Positions 1-6,637 of a DNA stretch of 36,617 nt are shown piece after piece. Each line of letters begins with the position of its first letter. Position 1 is the first letter of the stretch. Both the position numbers and the translations under genes were made by a program. The stretch is from positions 1 through 36,617 of the forward strand of contig CAZJFE010000006.1 in NCBI GenBank assembly GCA_964545345.1. The letters run 5' to 3'. The notes beneath the pieces are model-generated. The model had not been told where the DNA came from. It saw only the letters and a program-made list of their open reading frames with translations, and searched no databases. This DNA comes from JAUSKF01 sp964545345. Its GTDB lineage: Bacteria; Patescibacteriota; Minisyncoccia; UBA6257; WO2-44-18.

Positions 1-1136
1 TTTTAAATAGCAATCAAATCTTCAGTTTCTTTAATCTGTTCTCCGGAGGTGGTTTGTCTAATCTGTCCATTGTCATGTTGGGCGTCGGTCCCTACATCAC
101 CGCCACGATCATCATGCAGTTGCTAACCATGATCTTCCCGTCCCTCAAAGTTATGTACTACGAAGAAGGGGCGGCCGGACGGGCAAAATTCAATAGAATT
201 TCCCGATATCTTACCGTTCCGTTGGCGGCTTTGCAGGCCTACGGCTTTTTGAATTTATTGATCAGCCAACAAATTTTTACCTCGCTCTCCGGTTTGGGAA
301 TGATCCAAAATGTGATTATCGTAACCACCGGTAGCTTACTCTTAACTTGGATCGGTGAATTGATCGGCGAACAAAAAATCGGCAACGGCATTTCGCTTTT
401 GATTTTTGCCGGTATCGTGCAGGGTCTGCCGGTGGCGATTCGTAACACAGTCGTCGGTTTTGACCCGGCTAATTTACCCGTCTACGTCGCGTTCGTAATC
501 TTATCGGTTTTAATTATTGCCGGAGTAGTTTTCGTGAACCAAGGGGAAAGAAAAGTGCCGATTTCTTATTCTCGGCGTATTAGAGGAAATAAAGTTTATG
601 GCGGCGTTGCCAGCTATCTGCCGTTGAAAATTAACCAAGCCGGAGTTATTCCAATTATCTTCGCGATTTCTATCATGCTCTTCCCGCAATTTTTCGCCCA
701 GATCGCCTCAATCTTTTCCCCGGACTTTTCCGTCAGTCTTCAAAATATCGTCAATCAATTCCTGAATAATCAGCTGATCTATAGCGCGATTTATTTCGCC
801 CTAGTAGTTGGCTTCACCTACTTCTACACTTCGGTCACATTTGACCCGAAAGAAATTGCCAAGAACCTACAGCAAAGCGGGGGATTCGTGCCGGGCATCC
901 GCCCAGGCGAGCCAACCGGAGAATTCTTGAAAGGACTGACGAAAAAATTAACTTTCTTCGGCGCGCTCTTCTTGGGTTTAATCGCGGTTCTGCCGAACCT
1001 CACTCAACTCCTAACCGGCGTTCAAACCCTGACCATCGGCGGCACCGCTCTCTTAATCGTAGTCTCGGTCGTTTTGGAAACCATCAAACAGTTGGATTCC
1101 GAATTGACCATGCGTCAGTACGAGGGCTTGGAATAG
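1..1136 (+). CDS. secY: Protein translocase subunit SecY (5' end outside window)
   Basis: This is the channel subunit of the SecYEG translocon, a polytopic inner-membrane protein through which secreted and membrane proteins pass. The frame is open from base 3, so the gene starts before the window; 377 residues are visible of the roughly 430 usual for the family. The first visible residues match the SecY stretch around the second membrane helix (FSFFNLFSGGGLS, then LGVGPYITATIIMQLL), followed by the cytoplasmic EEGAAGRAKFNRISRY loop. Later family signatures are GERKVPISYSRR, FVPGIRPGEPT and the C-terminal MRQYEGLE. SecY normally closes the ribosomal-protein operon and is followed by adk and map; here three accessory genes lie between secY and adk. 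An apparent TTG start at 54 is internal. Confidence 0.97.
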   Translation, partial: LNSNQIFSFFNLFSGGGLSNLSIVMLGVGPYITATIIMQLLTMIFPSLKVMYYEEGAAGRAKFNRISRYLTVPLAALQAYGFLNLLISQQIFTSLSGLGMIQNVIIVTTGSLLLTWIGELIGEQKIGNGISLLIFAGIVQGLPVAIRNTVVGFDPANLPVYVAFVILSVLIIAGVVFVNQGERKVPISYSRRIRGNKVYGGVASYLPLKINQAGVIPIIFAISIMLFPQFFAQIASIFSPDFSVSLQNIVNQFLNNQLIYSAIYFALVVGFTYFYTSVTFDPKEIAKNLQQSGGFVPGIRPGEPTGEFLKGLTKKLTFFGALFLGLIAVLPNLTQLLTGVQTLTIGGTALLIVVSVVLETIKQLDSELTMRQYEGLE

Positions 1137-1167
1137 GCGCTCGGCTACTTTTCTTCTCTCATAACTA

Positions 1168-1245
1168 CTCAGTCGCATTGCTTCTCGGAAACAGAATAAT
1201 CCGGCTCCTGCGGCCGGATTTTCTTCGCTCTCGGCGGTTGTTCGT
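1168..1245. repeat. Structured intergenic repeat, copy 1
   Basis: A block of about 78 nt just downstream of secY matches, in inverse orientation, the block at 9621-9697. A hairpin sits inside: AATCCGGC (1198-1205) pairs with GCCGGATT (1213-1220). In the other copy the stem has a different sequence but still pairs, while the loop (GCAGGA on the minus strand) and flanks are kept. On the plus strand TTTTCTT follows the stem, so it may also end the secY transcript. Confidence 0.75.
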
Positions 1246-1258
1246 ATTGAAGGAAGAA

Positions 1259-1287
1259 TTTACAAAAAGCAGATTTCTTGTTACAAT
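1259..1287 (+). promoter_or_regulatory. Promoter of the 1326-1877 gene
   Basis: TTTACA at 1259-1264 and TACAAT at 1282-1287 are 17 bp apart, close to the sigma70-type consensus. The predicted transcript would carry a leader of about 30 nt before the GGAGG at 1316-1320. Confidence 0.7.
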
Positions 1288-1325
1288 ACCTGCAGTTTTT
1301 TTGAAACTCTAAAGTGGAGGCCGAG

Positions 1326-1877
1326 ATGGGCCAGGAAACTAGCGAGAAAGAGCCAGAGAAAAAGTTTGATGAGAGAATTCCGAAAGATAATTGGATTGGA
1401 TTTTATACTGGAATTGGGATCGCCCTACTTTGCCTTTTAGCGCTATTCCTGATTGATCCGGAGAAAAATCCCAATCGTCCCTACGGGATGTTCAAAGTGC
1501 TCGGGGTATTGTCGCTAATCGGATCAATCACCTCGATGGTCCTGGGTTGTATGGAAAGCGAAAAACGGCGCGTGGCCAATGAGCCGGTAGTCAGCTACCA
1601 AAAACTTTCCGAGTATGATGGCTGGGAGGTTTTAAGCGGCCCCGATATGACATATTCAGTCGTGGGACTGCTTGGCTCAGGGAAGTCAGTTAAGCTCCAC
1701 ATCGATGAACAAGTGGCAAAATTCATGCTGACAATTCCTAAAATCGGTGAGGGCCGTAGACAATTCTTCTACCTCAAAAACTTCGTCGTCTGGCTTGAAG
1801 AGAAGAACGGCAAGGCACGAAACTTACCGGAATTGATTGAAAGAGCGGAACAGTTAACGCACGGCGCCCCGTCTTAA
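1326..1877 (+). CDS. Unknown two-helix membrane protein, paralogue of next gene
   Basis: No family was recognised. The 183-residue protein has a charged N terminus rich in Glu and Lys, two hydrophobic helices at about residues 24-45 and 57-77, and a soluble C-terminal domain of about 100 residues. It aligns with the product of the next gene through the soluble domain: S-Y-x-x-L-S-x-Y-D-G here against T-H-E-E-L-T-N-Y-D-G there, then a similar strand/helix order ending in FYLKNFVVW against FYFEDFAHW. The two are probably tandem duplicates. ATG 1326 was chosen over GTG 1314 because GGAGG (1316-1320) lies 5 nt before it. The gene has its own promoter and terminator, and its TAA stop lies in the terminator loop. 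Function unknown. Confidence 0.8.
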   Translation: MGQETSEKEPEKKFDERIPKDNWIGFYTGIGIALLCLLALFLIDPEKNPNRPYGMFKVLGVLSLIGSITSMVLGCMESEKRRVANEPVVSYQKLSEYDGWEVLSGPDMTYSVVGLLGSGKSVKLHIDEQVAKFMLTIPKIGEGRRQFFYLKNFVVWLEEKNGKARNLPELIERAEQLTHGAPS

Positions 1878-1893
1878 TGACGGGGCGTTTTTA
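1865..1893 (+). terminator. Intrinsic terminator containing the stop codon
   Basis: CGCCCCGTC (1865-1873) pairs perfectly with GACGGGGCG (1879-1887), followed by a T run. The five-base loop TTAAT contains the TAA stop of the preceding gene. Confidence 0.9.
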
Positions 1894-1922
1894 TTTACAA
1901 AAATTTAACTTTGGAGTATAAT
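1894..1922 (+). promoter_or_regulatory. Promoter of the 1960-2517 gene
   Basis: TTTACA (1894-1899) and a perfect TATAAT (1917-1922) are separated by 17 bp, immediately after the preceding terminator. The leader resembles that of the paralogue upstream: both contain TTTGAAA followed by C-C/T-C-T-AAA before the ribosome binding site, so the duplication included the leader. Confidence 0.8.
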
Positions 1923-1959
1923 AGCAACGGTCTTTGAAAACCCTAAATAGGAGAAGAAA

Positions 1960-2517
1960 ATGGAAGCCCAGGCGAAAGAAATTCAGCCAGTTCTGCCAGT
2001 CAAGATTCCGACCGGTTATAAAGTCGGCTCCGCGATCTTTGCAATGACAGCGTTAGCTTCCGCCTATGGCGTTTATCACTTCTGGGGACCGGACGCGCTA
2101 TTTGCGCCTTTGGGATGTGGAGCGCTAGCGGTCCTTTCCGTGGCAATTTCCCTAATAAGTCTGATGTGTGGAGACGAGGAGAAATCTCTTCGTCAAATGC
2201 TAGCCAAAAATCCCCGCCCCATCACCCATGAAGAGCTGACAAATTACGATGGCTTATGGCTAACCACTGGCGACACCGACAATTCCAGCTATTGGTTCAT
2301 CGGAGCACCCGACAAAAGAATCCGGGTTACTGAAGATGTTTACAGATTCGTCAAAGAAAGAACTGGGCGGATTAATGATTGTCATTCCACCAGCTGGATG
2401 AAATTCTACTTTGAGGATTTCGCTCACTGGCGTGTCAAGCTCAATTCTAAACAGAGCAACAGCAGAAATACCCTGAAGTGGATGGAAAACATCATCCAGG
2501 GTGAACGTAAAAGCTAG
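1960..2517 (+). CDS. Unknown two-helix membrane protein, paralogue of previous gene
   Basis: The 185-residue product has two hydrophobic segments (about residues 24-42 and 48-69) and a soluble C-terminal domain related to that of the previous gene: T-N-Y-D-G-L-W, then a Trp/Phe-rich strand, then a helix ending in WRVKLNS. The start ATG has AGGAG (1949-1953) 6 nt upstream. The gene is a stand-alone unit with a near-consensus promoter and a terminator. Two membrane-anchored paralogues next to each other in a spot that normally holds only translation and secretion genes suggest a recently acquired or duplicated accessory pair. No catalytic motif is visible, so no function is proposed. Confidence 0.8.
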   Translation: MEAQAKEIQPVLPVKIPTGYKVGSAIFAMTALASAYGVYHFWGPDALFAPLGCGALAVLSVAISLISLMCGDEEKSLRQMLAKNPRPITHEELTNYDGLWLTTGDTDNSSYWFIGAPDKRIRVTEDVYRFVKERTGRINDCHSTSWMKFYFEDFAHWRVKLNSKQSNSRNTLKWMENIIQGERKS

Positions 2518-2526
2518 CCCGCATCG

Positions 2527-2557
2527 CCACCGACTAACCATCGGTGGTTTTAATTTT
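2527..2557 (+). terminator. Intrinsic terminator
   Basis: CCACCGA (2527-2533) pairs with TCGGTGG (2541-2547); TTTTAATTTTT follows. Confidence 0.85.
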
Positions 2558-2579
2558 TAATTACCGCGGGGTTATTCGC

Positions 2580-2608
2580 TTGACTTTTCAAGCCAGGCGT
2601 GCTAGAAT
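2580..2608 (+). promoter_or_regulatory. Promoter of the zinc-repeat gene
   Basis: TTGACT (2580-2585) and TAGAAT (2603-2608) with a 17-bp spacer. A leader of roughly 40 nt runs to AAGGAG at 2643-2648. Confidence 0.75.
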
Positions 2609-2654
2609 CTGGGCAGCCAAGTTAACAAACAAAACCTCGCTTAAGGAGTAGCAT

Positions 2655-3212
2655 ATGACCGCTGGAACCTGCGACGTTTGCAAGAACTTCAGAGCGGAAG
2701 TGCATCGCAATCGGAAGACGGGTCGCGAGGTGTGCAGATCCTGCCACAGAAAGCTTTTCCAACCCAAGCATGAATGTTTCGCGTGTGGCAAGAAAGCAAT
2801 TTCTTCCCTACGCACCGAAGACGGCAAAACGGTGTGCGTCACCTGCTATAATCATCCCGGCACGAAAAAGGAGGTCTTCCGACCCACGGCTATCTGTAGC
2901 GTGTGCGGCCAAGAAAGGACCGCTGAAGCTCATGACGCAAACGGAATGCCGATCTGCGTCACGTGCTATCCCAAAACACTGCGCCCTAAGGCAATCTGTT
3001 CCCAATGCCAGACGGAGGCGCATGTCGTCAATTACAGCGCTGATGGCAAGGCGATCTGCCAGCGCTGCTATTGGAAAACGTACAAACGCAAGATACACGT
3101 CGCCATCTGCTCGGTATGCGAGCAGGAAAAACCGATCATGAGTTTGTCGCGAATGATCTGTGCCAACTGTCATCTCCAAAGCAAAAAAAGGTCCCAGACC
3201 ACCCCCGGATAA
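2655..3212 (+). CDS. Five-repeat CxxC zinc-binding protein
   Basis: The 185-residue protein is built from five repeats of about 33-38 residues, each with one CxxC near its start and a second CxxC about 20 residues later, usually followed by Tyr or His (CDVC/CRSCH, CFAC/CVTCY, CSVC/CVTCY, CSQC/CQRCY, CSVC/CANCH). Four cysteines per repeat fit one structural zinc ion each. The protein is basic and has no membrane segment. Such arrays usually bind nucleic acid or protein, but no specific family was recognised. The start is set by AAGGAG 6 nt before ATG. It is a monocistronic unit, third in the accessory set between secY and adk. Confidence 0.85.
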   Translation: MTAGTCDVCKNFRAEVHRNRKTGREVCRSCHRKLFQPKHECFACGKKAISSLRTEDGKTVCVTCYNHPGTKKEVFRPTAICSVCGQERTAEAHDANGMPICVTCYPKTLRPKAICSQCQTEAHVVNYSADGKAICQRCYWKTYKRKIHVAICSVCEQEKPIMSLSRMICANCHLQSKKRSQTTPG

Positions 3213-3228
3213 AACCGGGGACTTTTTT
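3203..3228 (+). terminator. Intrinsic terminator containing the stop codon
   Basis: CCCCGG (3203-3208) pairs with CCGGGG (3215-3220), followed by ACTTTTTT. The ATAAAA loop carries the TAA stop codon, as at 1865. Confidence 0.85.
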
Positions 3229-3240
3229 ATTCAAATTTTC

Positions 3241-3272
3241 TAATTACTAGTTTCCAGTGCCCAGTGACTGAT
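3241..3272 (+). repeat. 7-bp periodic tract
   Basis: The bases fall into consecutive heptamers TAATTAC, TAGTTTC, CAGTGCC, CAGTGAC. The -35 hexamer of adk lies inside the tract. Confidence 0.6.
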
Positions 3273-3279
3273 GTATAAT
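3251..3279 (+). promoter_or_regulatory. adk promoter, leaderless type
   Basis: TTTCCA (3251-3256), 17 bp, TATAAT (3274-3279). The ATG at 3286 is 6 nt after the -10 box, where transcription should begin, so the mRNA is predicted to be leaderless. The same TTTCCA-17-TATAAT pair precedes the genes starting at 16273 and 16768. Confidence 0.7.
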
Positions 3280-3285
3280 TTCCGT

Positions 3286-3978
3286 ATGGCAAAAGCAGTT
3301 GTAATTTACGGACCACCGGGGTCAGGGAAGGGGACACAAGCCAACCTTTTGGCGTGGACTAAAAACTTCATCCATTTTGATACCGGAAAATTTATTGAGG
3401 AAGCAATCCACAATCCGGAGAAAGCTAGCAATCCACAGGTTCAGGAAGCGCGCAAGCAATTTGACTCCGGTGTTTTGGTCACTCCATCTTTCGTTTTAAA
3501 AATCACCACCGAAAAAACCAAGGAGATAGGGGAGTCCGGATTCAACGTCGCCTTCAGCGGCTCGCCTCGCACGATGTTTGAAGCTTTTGGAGACGACAAA
3601 AACGAGGGACTGGTCGCGGTTTTGGAAAAAGTTTACGGAAAAGATAATGTAAATTTTGTTTTTCTGAGGATTGATCCGCAAGTCGCCATCAAGCGAAATG
3701 CCAATCGAAAAGTTTGCTCGCTTTGCGCCACCGCGATCTTATACAACGACTCCACCCATCACCACACCGAATGCCCACTCTGTGGCGCTAAGCTACGCAC
3801 ACGAGCCGTAGATAACCCGGAAGTCTTACAAACGCGGATTAAAGAATATGAGGAGCGCACTAAGCCAATCATTGCTGAACTCACCAGCCGTGGATATAAA
3901 ATAAATGAAATTGACGGAACCCCATCGCCTTATGTAGTCTTTGATAGCTTAAAGAAGGCTATTACGAATAACGAATAA
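3286..3978 (+). CDS. adk: Adenylate kinase
   Basis: Adenylate kinase converts ATP and AMP to two ADP in the cytoplasm. The P-loop GPPGSGKGTQ lies at residues 10-19. A LID domain carries four cysteines (CSLC, CPLC), as in zinc-binding LID forms. R-A-V-D-N-P-E-V-L and R-I-K-E-Y follow the usual arginine-rich finish of the family. At 230 residues the length is normal. ATG 3286 was chosen because it gives the standard start MAKAVVIYGPPG; ATG 3271 would overlap the -10 box. The AMP-site sequence reads S-G-S-P-R-T instead of the usual G-F-P-R-T. The last codons (AITNNE) are written by the start of a 7-bp periodic tract. map follows, as is typical. Confidence 0.95.
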   Translation: MAKAVVIYGPPGSGKGTQANLLAWTKNFIHFDTGKFIEEAIHNPEKASNPQVQEARKQFDSGVLVTPSFVLKITTEKTKEIGESGFNVAFSGSPRTMFEAFGDDKNEGLVAVLEKVYGKDNVNFVFLRIDPQVAIKRNANRKVCSLCATAILYNDSTHHHTECPLCGAKLRTRAVDNPEVLQTRIKEYEERTKPIIAELTSRGYKINEIDGTPSPYVVFDSLKKAITNNE

Positions 3979-4051
3979 AACCGAATTAAGCTAATGACGA
4001 ATAATTCCTATTAGCCATTCGCTTAATTAGTGAATCATTCGTAATTAGTAC
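3961..4051. repeat. 7-bp periodic tract, 13 units
   Basis: Thirteen consecutive degenerate heptamers (ATTACGA, ATAACGA, ATAAAAC, CGAATTA and so on to TTAGTAC) run from the last codons of adk to just before map. The middle also folds as an imperfect hairpin (AATTAAGC with GCTTAATT). It is the longest of about a dozen such tracts in the window. Confidence 0.6.
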
Positions 4052-4056
4052 AAAAA

Positions 4057-4815
4057 ATGATTTTAAAGACCAGAGAGGAAATAGAAAAAATTCGCAAAGC
4101 GGGAAAGATTTTGGCGCAAGTCGCCAAAGCGCTTCTGCCACAGGTAGAAGTCGGCGTTAATTTAAAGGACCTAGATCAAACCGCTAAGAAATTAATTATT
4201 GAAGCTGGCGGGAAACCGGCTTTTTTGGGTTATCAACCCTATGGAGCGGCCAAGCCATATATGTTCACCCTCTGCACATCGCTGAACGATGTGGTAGTCC
4301 ACGGAACGCCGAAAAATTACAAATTAAAAAGCGGAGACGTTGTGTCTATTGATATGGGAGTAGTCTATGACGGCTATTATGCCGACGCTGCCTGGACAGT
4401 CGGCGTTGGAGAAATCAGCGAGAAAGCCCAAAAATTAATCCGGGTCGCGGAGAAAGCATTGTTTGATGGCATCAAAGCGATAAACATCGGCAAACATCTT
4501 GGCGACATCGGCGCGGCAATCAGCAACACTGTTAAACAACATGGATTTAGTATCGTAGAAGGTCTTACCGGCCACGGAGTCGGAAAAGAATTGCATGAAG
4601 ATCCAAGCGTTTTTAACGAAGGAGAAAAGGGGACTGGGATGGTTTTAAAACCTGGTCTGGTAATCGCCATTGAGCCGATGATCAGCGCCGGTAAGCCCCA
4701 AATCGTGCAACTGAAGGATGATAGCTACGCCACCGCCGATGGCAGTCTATCGGCCCATTTTGAACACACGGTCGCGATAACTGAAAATGGCGCCGAGATT
4801 TTAACTAGGATTTGA
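4057..4815 (+). CDS. map: Methionine aminopeptidase, type I
   Basis: MetAP removes the N-terminal methionine from nascent proteins using a dinuclear metal centre. The metal ligands of the family are visible in order: D in SIDMGV, D in YYADAAWT, H in LTGHGVGKELHEDP, E in IAIEPM and E in HFEHTVAI. The substrate-side histidine is in VVHGTP. At 252 residues it is the compact type I form without a zinc-finger extension. It follows adk by 78 bp filled by a periodic tract and has no Shine-Dalgarno; it is either co-transcribed with adk or translated from a short leader. Confidence 0.96.
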   Translation: MILKTREEIEKIRKAGKILAQVAKALLPQVEVGVNLKDLDQTAKKLIIEAGGKPAFLGYQPYGAAKPYMFTLCTSLNDVVVHGTPKNYKLKSGDVVSIDMGVVYDGYYADAAWTVGVGEISEKAQKLIRVAEKALFDGIKAINIGKHLGDIGAAISNTVKQHGFSIVEGLTGHGVGKELHEDPSVFNEGEKGTGMVLKPGLVIAIEPMISAGKPQIVQLKDDSYATADGSLSAHFEHTVAITENGAEILTRI

Positions 4816-4846
4816 GATGTGGTTTGCTATAATAAAAAAGTCGTAA

Positions 4847-4873
4847 TCCCACACATAAAAATTATGTATGGGA
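4847..4873. promoter_or_regulatory. Palindrome TCCC-ACATAA / TTATGT-GGGA, copy 1
   Basis: TCCCACACATAA and TTATGTATGGGA form a 12-bp inverted repeat with one mismatch and a 3-nt loop. It lies between a TATAAT (4828-4833) and the start at 4894, so it would be in the 5' leader. Closely related palindromes occur at 6114-6138 and 30732-30759. Confidence 0.5.
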
Positions 4874-4893
4874 CAAGAAATAAATTAAATAAC

Positions 4894-5352
4894 ATGCCGG
4901 AAAAATCAAATTCAAAGAAAAAAACAATTTTGGCAGTGATCGTTTTGGCGGTGATCGCGGTCGTTTTATTACTAGGATACTATTTGTGGCAAAATGGCGG
5001 CCCCAACTGGAAAGTGCCAACCATTTTGACTAAAGCGCCGTATCAAGCAGTGTTTTTGACCAATGGACAGGTATACTTCGGCCGGGCATCCAATTTAAAC
5101 GCCAATTACGTCAATTTACGCGATGTTTATTATCTCCAAGTAAGCCAAGTGCTCCAACCGGTGGATGGCAGAAAAGAGCCACAACCACAAACAGCGGTAA
5201 ACTTAGCCAAACTGGGTATTTCGGAACTTCATAAGCCGAAAGATGAGATGAAGATAAACCGAGCCCAAGTAATGTTCATTGAGGATTTGGACGATGAATC
5301 CCAAGTCGTCAAAGCGATAGAAGCATATCAGGAGAGTCAGAAAGAATCCTAA
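4894..5352 (+). CDS. Membrane-anchored protein, conserved in CPR genomes, function unknown
   Basis: The 152-residue protein has a short basic N terminus (KKK), one transmembrane helix at about residues 12-31, and an extracytoplasmic domain. That domain carries a motif I associate with a recurrent small family of Parcubacteria-like genomes (Y-Q-A-V-F-L-T-N-G-Q-V-Y-F-G, then D-V-Y-Y-L-Q, then NRAQVMFIEDL); this is recognition from memory, not a search. ATG 4894 was chosen over upstream in-frame ATGs (4819, 4864) because it gives the typical charged-then-hydrophobic N terminus and avoids the palindrome at 4847-4873. No Shine-Dalgarno is visible. No enzymatic motif is seen. Confidence 0.75.
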   Translation: MPEKSNSKKKTILAVIVLAVIAVVLLLGYYLWQNGGPNWKVPTILTKAPYQAVFLTNGQVYFGRASNLNANYVNLRDVYYLQVSQVLQPVDGRKEPQPQTAVNLAKLGISELHKPKDEMKINRAQVMFIEDLDDESQVVKAIEAYQESQKES

Positions 5353-5375
5353 ATCTTAAAGAGATTAGATAAAAA

Positions 5376-5397
5376 TCCCTCGAGCCGAGGGATTTTT
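5376..5397. terminator. Intrinsic terminator
   Basis: TCCCTCG (5376-5382) pairs with CGAGGGA (5386-5392), with AAAAA before and TTTTT after, so it can act in both directions. Confidence 0.85.
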
Positions 5398-5527
5398 AGT
5401 TCTTTCAAATTTTGCCAAGCCGGGGGAGTAGCCCCAGTTTTAAGAGGTTTACCCGCCTTTGGTGGGCCTACCTGTCGCAAAACAGCTCTTGTGCGACAGG
5501 TACTTTAGGAAGAACTAACTCTCCCCC
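5397..5527. ncRNA. Candidate pseudoknotted structured RNA
   Basis: Five helices fit within 131 nt. TAGTTCTT (5397-5404) pairs with AAGAACTA (5510-5517); GGGGGAG (5422-5428) pairs with CTCCCCC (5521-5527), which gives crossing helices. Inside are CCCGCC/GGTGGG (5452-5466) and a perfect 10-bp stem ACCTGTCGCA/TGCGACAGGT (5470-5501). The 12-nt loop of that stem contains CTCTT, complementary to AAGAG at 5442-5446, a possible second pseudoknot. No ORF occupies the region. The transcribed strand and any promoter are not evident, and it matches no RNA class I recognise. Confidence 0.45.
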
Positions 5528-5546
5528 CAACCATTAGAGATGGAAC

Positions 5547-5573
5547 AAAAAAACCGCCGGGTGCCGGCGGTTT
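5547..5573 (-). terminator. Intrinsic terminator touching the stop codon
   Basis: AAACCGCCGG (5551-5560) pairs with CCGGCGGTTT (5564-5573). On the minus strand a T run follows. The stop codon of the gene ending at 5572 overlaps the first base pairs of the stem. Confidence 0.88.
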
Positions 5574-6048
5574 AAACTTTCTTTCTTTCCTTTTTTAACA
5601 CTGCATCAAGCGGTCTGATCATCTTATCCAAAAGCTTAAGCCGTTTTTCTTTCTTGTCACCAATAATCTCTGGAGTCCCCTCCTTGGTATCCATTTCTCC
5701 TCCCCGCACGCTCTTGATGAGAGAATGCATAAAAGAAGCGCACCAATATCCATGAAAATTTTCTGTATTTCCATCCTGGAGACAGGAGATCTCAAGATCC
5801 GCCTGAGCGCTATCCTCATCGTGACCCGGGTATCTCAACCGATACACAGAAATCCAATAGTCTTTTCCATCAATTCTCAGAGGTTTAACCAATCTAAAAC
5901 CGGTTGCAGTTCTGCCAAGAGAATCATTGGGACGCGAACAAACCTGCCAATCCATCATCCCGTTGAGCGTCAGACTGTTAAGAAGAGTGCACAGATTGTC
6001 TAGTTTGAGTGTGACTGGGTCTTCCTCGTGGTAACAATACTCGCACAT
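5572..6048 (-). CDS. Unknown small cytoplasmic protein
   Basis: No family recognised. The 158-residue protein begins MCEYCYHEED, with a lone CxxC, and has several further cysteines. The middle is rich in aromatic residues (DYWISVYRLRYPGHDED) and the C-terminal helix is very basic (KKEKRLKLLDKM, KKERKKV). There is no membrane segment. ATG 6048 was chosen over the adjacent GTG 6051 because AGGAG lies 6 nt before it. It is a monocistronic accessory unit with a promoter (TTGCGA-17-TAAAAT on the minus strand, about 6076-6104) and a terminator overlapping the stop. Confidence 0.7.
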   Translation of the reverse strand: MCEYCYHEEDPVTLKLDNLCTLLNSLTLNGMMDWQVCSRPNDSLGRTATGFRLVKPLRIDGKDYWISVYRLRYPGHDEDSAQADLEISCLQDGNTENFHGYWCASFMHSLIKSVRGGEMDTKEGTPEIIGDKKEKRLKLLDKMIRPLDAVLKKERKKV

Positions 6049-6106
6049 CACTTTCTCCTTTAATGAACCGCAGGTATTTTAACCTAAATTGATCAATTTC
6101 GCAAAT

Positions 6107-6138
6107 AAAAAAATCCCATACATAAATTATGTATGGGA
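6107..6138 (-). terminator. Palindrome TCCCATACAT / ATGTATGGGA, copy 2, with T run
   Basis: A perfect 10-bp stem (6114-6123 with 6129-6138) is followed by seven T on the minus strand, so it probably terminates the gene ending at 6166. Its sequence is nearly the same as the palindromes at 4847 and 30732, which are not terminators, so it may have another role. Confidence 0.65.
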
Positions 6139-6165
6139 CACGTCCGCCCGGGGTGGGCGGTTCTG

Positions 6166-6597
6166 CTAAAGGTCTTTCAGCGCTTTCTGAAGCGCGGCGC
6201 ACTCTCTACTCTTAGGCCAAGCCTTATTAACCTCAATATAAGTTTTACCATTCAACCTATGTCCGGCTGACTTGGGTTGATTTTTCCTATCTGCGGCCAT
6301 CCATAACGGCTTAATGAGATCGGTTTCTTTACTCCAAAATAGCAGGTCATTTAATACCGCGCTTTTTATGTACAGCGCGTAAACATCCGCGGTTGGTGGG
6401 ATATAAGGAATCTCTGAACCGGAATCGCCTTCCCTATGTTCTAGATCGATAACCACATGATCTAAAACTGATCCGGCAGGGATAAAAACCCTAAAACCCC
6501 AACTAGTACACTTCCATAAGAGCTTCCCCTCAATAGTCAGAATTACTAATTTCTCTGTGAGTTCTTTCGGTTCCCAATGATCATTTTGTTTGGTCAC
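6166..6597 (-). CDS. Unknown protein, divergent from murC
   Basis: The 143-residue product is a soluble protein of mixed alpha/beta character with many tryptophans, and no family was recognised. GTG 6597 was chosen because GGAGG lies 4 nt before it; the longer reading would run through the divergent promoter and overlap murC. The gene is head to head with murC, and the -10 elements of the two overlap at 6622-6628. Basic C-terminal motifs (DRKNQPKSAGHRLNGK) are visible but not diagnostic. Confidence 0.65.
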   Translation of the reverse strand: MTKQNDHWEPKELTEKLVILTIEGKLLWKCTSWGFRVFIPAGSVLDHVVIDLEHREGDSGSEIPYIPPTADVYALYIKSAVLNDLLFWSKETDLIKPLWMAADRKNQPKSAGHRLNGKTYIEVNKAWPKSRECAALQKALKDL

Positions 6598-6621
6598 AGA
6601 TCCTCCAATTGAAAAAACTGA

Positions 6622-6628
6622 TATAATA
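6622..6628. promoter_or_regulatory. Shared divergent -10 element
   Basis: TATAATA reads TATAAT on the plus strand (10 nt before the murC GTG) and TATTAT on the minus strand for the gene starting at 6597. Neither -35 is strong. Shared near-symmetric -10 boxes recur between other divergent genes in the window. Confidence 0.5.
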
Positions 6629-6637
6629 CTAATTACT

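Noticed and set aside
5430..5450. Start of a CRISPR repeat or tracrRNA (GTTTTAAGAG)
   Set aside because: Single occurrence, no repeats at regular spacing and no cas operon; the lone Cas4-like nuclease at 7919 is more likely a general RecB-type nuclease.
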